57,173 nucleotides of DNA from a bacterium (GTDB lineage: Bacteria > Bacillota_A > Clostridia > Lachnospirales > Lachnospiraceae), in assembly GCA_004562915.1 (NCBI GenBank), contig SFQZ01000020.1:1-57173 (forward strand), given 5' to 3'. The notes under the pieces are model-generated. The model was not told where the DNA came from and did not search any database. It saw nothing but the letters and a program-made list of their open reading frames with translations. The translations under genes were made by a program, and so were the position numbers. Below, piece by piece: positions 55,708 to 57,173 of this stretch. Each line of letters starts with the position of its first letter. Within the stretch, counting starts at the first letter, position 1.

Positions 55708-55716
55708 TGATATACT
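55708..55716 (+). promoter_or_regulatory. Extended -10 of the MFS gene
   Basis: TGATATACT with its -35 position next to the proximal GATATG half-site. The start point would be at about 55723, leaving a leader of about 90 bases. Confidence 0.6.
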
Positions 55717-55812
55717 GATGTCACTTTAAAAAGTCTGGTGATAAAGGGGGGAATTATTTACATACCAGCAACAAAAGAAAGAGATTTTTCAATTCACAAG
55801 GAGGAAAAAGAC

Positions 55813-57069
55813 ATGATTCAATTTAAATCAAAAGCGTTACAGCGCTGGGTAGTTCTTATCGTTGTATCTCTGGTAGGCGGCATGATTACAAAGCTTCCAT
55901 ACCTGAAAGACATCTATTTTTCAACACTGCAGGCTGCAACCGGCACAACAAAAACACAGTTAGGATTACTGCTTACCATGTATGGTCTTATGAACTTTAT
56001 CTGTTATTTCCCGGGCGGTATGCTTGCAGATAAAATATCACCAAAGAAACTGATTGTATTTTCCTGTTTTGGTACCGGTGCCGTTGGTCTCTGGTATGCA
56101 ACACTGCCCGGATATACTTCATTGCTGATTATTCATGCTTTATTTGGTATTACTACAGTTTTCACATTCTGGGCTTCTATGGTAAAAATCACAAACAATC
56201 TAGGGAACGAAGACGAACAAGGCAAATTATTCGGATTCCTGGAAGGCGGACGTGGTCTGGTCGGAACTCTCATCGCTCTCGCTTCCGTATTTGTATTTTC
56301 TCAGTTTGTAGATGAAGCAAAAGGTCTTTCCGGCGCAATCGTATTCTACAGTATTATGATGATCGTTGGCGGTATTCTCGTAATCTTATTTGTTCAAGAT
56401 CCGAAAATCAGTGAAGAAGATGTCAGCACTGTTTCATTGGAAGATTTCAAAGCTGTCGCTAAAATCCCAAGAGTATGGCTTTGCGGTTTCATTGTTGCAT
56501 GTAACTACCTTGCAGTAATGATCTTTGGTTACCTGACACCATACTTTACTGAAGTTTACTCCATGAGCAGTTCTTCTGCCGCTCTTCTTGGTGTTTTCCG
56601 TGCTTATGTTATGATGATGGTCGGCTCACTGTTTGGAGGACTGATGGCAAGTAAGATGAAGAGTGTTATTCGTTTCATGCAGTACGGATTCATTGGAATG
56701 ACGATTTTCTCATTCTCATATCTGCTGATTCCTGTTAATAGAGGAATGCTGCCAATCGTAGTTGTTAACTTTGTTTTGCAGGGTCTGTTCCTTCTTGCAG
56801 TTAAGGCTCTGTACTTTGCACCTATTGATGAGATCGGTATCTCTAAAAAACTTGCCGGAACCGCTTCCGGAATCATCTCTGTAGTAGGATATTCTCCTGA
56901 AATCTTCGGATATACCGCTGCCGGTTCTATTCTTGATAACAACCCGGGCGTTACTGGTTATAACATTCTTTTCATTATCACCGGCTGCCTTTCTATTATA
57001 GGTTTTGTTCTTGTTATTATATTGAAAATCAATAACAGAAAAAAAATGGCAGCAAAATCTGCAAACTAA
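55813..57069 (+). CDS. MFS transporter
   Basis: 418 residues with 12 predicted membrane helices. GGMLADKISPKK between helices 2 and 3 is the MFS loop motif. ATG 55813 has AGGAGG 8 bases upstream. An upstream ATG at 55738 gives a 25-residue extension without a conserved look. It is transcribed away from the ABC operon from a promoter of the same design, so the two are probably co-induced. The substrate is not readable from sequence; uptake or export of a product of the same pathway is plausible. Confidence 0.88.
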   Translation: MIQFKSKALQRWVVLIVVSLVGGMITKLPYLKDIYFSTLQAATGTTKTQLGLLLTMYGLMNFICYFPGGMLADKISPKKLIVFSCFGTGAVGLWYATLPGYTSLLIIHALFGITTVFTFWASMVKITNNLGNEDEQGKLFGFLEGGRGLVGTLIALASVFVFSQFVDEAKGLSGAIVFYSIMMIVGGILVILFVQDPKISEEDVSTVSLEDFKAVAKIPRVWLCGFIVACNYLAVMIFGYLTPYFTEVYSMSSSSAALLGVFRAYVMMMVGSLFGGLMASKMKSVIRFMQYGFIGMTIFSFSYLLIPVNRGMLPIVVVNFVLQGLFLLAVKALYFAPIDEIGISKKLAGTASGIISVVGYSPEIFGYTAAGSILDNNPGVTGYNILFIITGCLSIIGFVLVIILKINNRKKMAAKSAN

Positions 57070-57106
57070 CAAAAAAGGGGGCTGTCGGGAAATAGATAGT
57101 TCTACA

Positions 57107-57146
57107 CAGGGGCAGATGTGATCCATGCGGATCACATCTGCCCCTG
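57107..57146 (+). terminator. Perfect 18-bp hairpin after the MFS gene
   Basis: Arms 57107-57124 and 57129-57146 are fully complementary around ATGC. The following AAATTTATCTTTT gives only a weak T run. It may be a terminator or a palindromic repeat. Its outer AGGGGCAG resembles part of the two palindromes at 817 and 10006, but it is not the same element. Confidence 0.6.
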
Positions 57147-57173
57147 AAATTTATCTTTTAAAAAGAAAAAGAT

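Noticed and set aside
1..57173. CRISPR array, tRNA, rRNA or riboswitch
   Set aside because: I saw no regularly spaced repeats, no cloverleaf or rRNA-like sequence, and the leaders are too short or lack recognisable riboswitch features.

Overview
The window looks like a chromosomal segment of a spore-forming Lachnospiraceae firmicute, close to Blautia or Mediterraneibacter. The reasons are low-to-moderate GC, AGGAGG-type ribosome binding sites, the spoIIGA-sigE and sigG sporulation genes, a Bacillus-like priA-def-fmt-rsmB-rlmN-prpC-prkC-rsgA-rpe-thiN block, and several ABC sugar operons with YesM/YesN-type two-component systems. The genus is an inference. I saw no rRNA, tRNA or CRISPR array.

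Layout. 1-6.8 kb: a 5'-complete, 3'-truncated sigG, a GH31 glycosidase, a small FeoB-associated Cys-rich protein, the flavodiiron protein FprA, sigE and spoIIGA, all on the minus strand. spoIIGA has a Spo0A-type promoter with an unusually long spacer. 6.8-10 kb: aroD (-) and aroE (+), separated by a decayed IS607-family element (tnpA and tnpB remnants). 10-18.8 kb: a hexuronate regulon. lacI-dctP-dctQ-dctM-uxaC (-) and uxaA-uxaB (+) diverge from a control region with two near-identical palindromic operators. 18.9-33.5 kb: an AraC regulator, then a mannoside (N-glycan or mannan) locus on the minus strand. In transcription order it is GH125, a DUF4432 epimerase-like protein, histidine kinase, response regulator, a membrane-anchored solute-binding protein, a lipoprotein solute-binding protein, two permeases and GH38.

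33.5-47 kb: housekeeping genes in Bacillus order. The 3' end of prkC runs in frame into rsgA, apparently through a frame-changing deletion (or a base-call error). murE and priA lie at the upstream end. 47.2-57.1 kb: a second sugar-type locus. It has two permeases, a UgpB-like binding protein, a PhnP-like metallo-hydrolase, histidine kinase, response regulator and a TIM-barrel isomerase (all -), and a divergent MFS transporter (+). Its divergent control region is a mirrored pair of promoters with AraC-type direct-repeat half-sites.

How the genes fit together. The uxa/dct genes import a hexuronate by a TRAP transporter and convert it to 2-keto-3-deoxygluconate precursors. GH125 and GH38 trim alpha-mannosides, and the ABC transporter takes up products under two-component control. 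Neither ABC operon encodes an ATPase, so both probably share one encoded elsewhere. Two perfect about 30-bp palindromes of one family sit at the ends of GH31 and aroE, and they differ only by compensated base changes.
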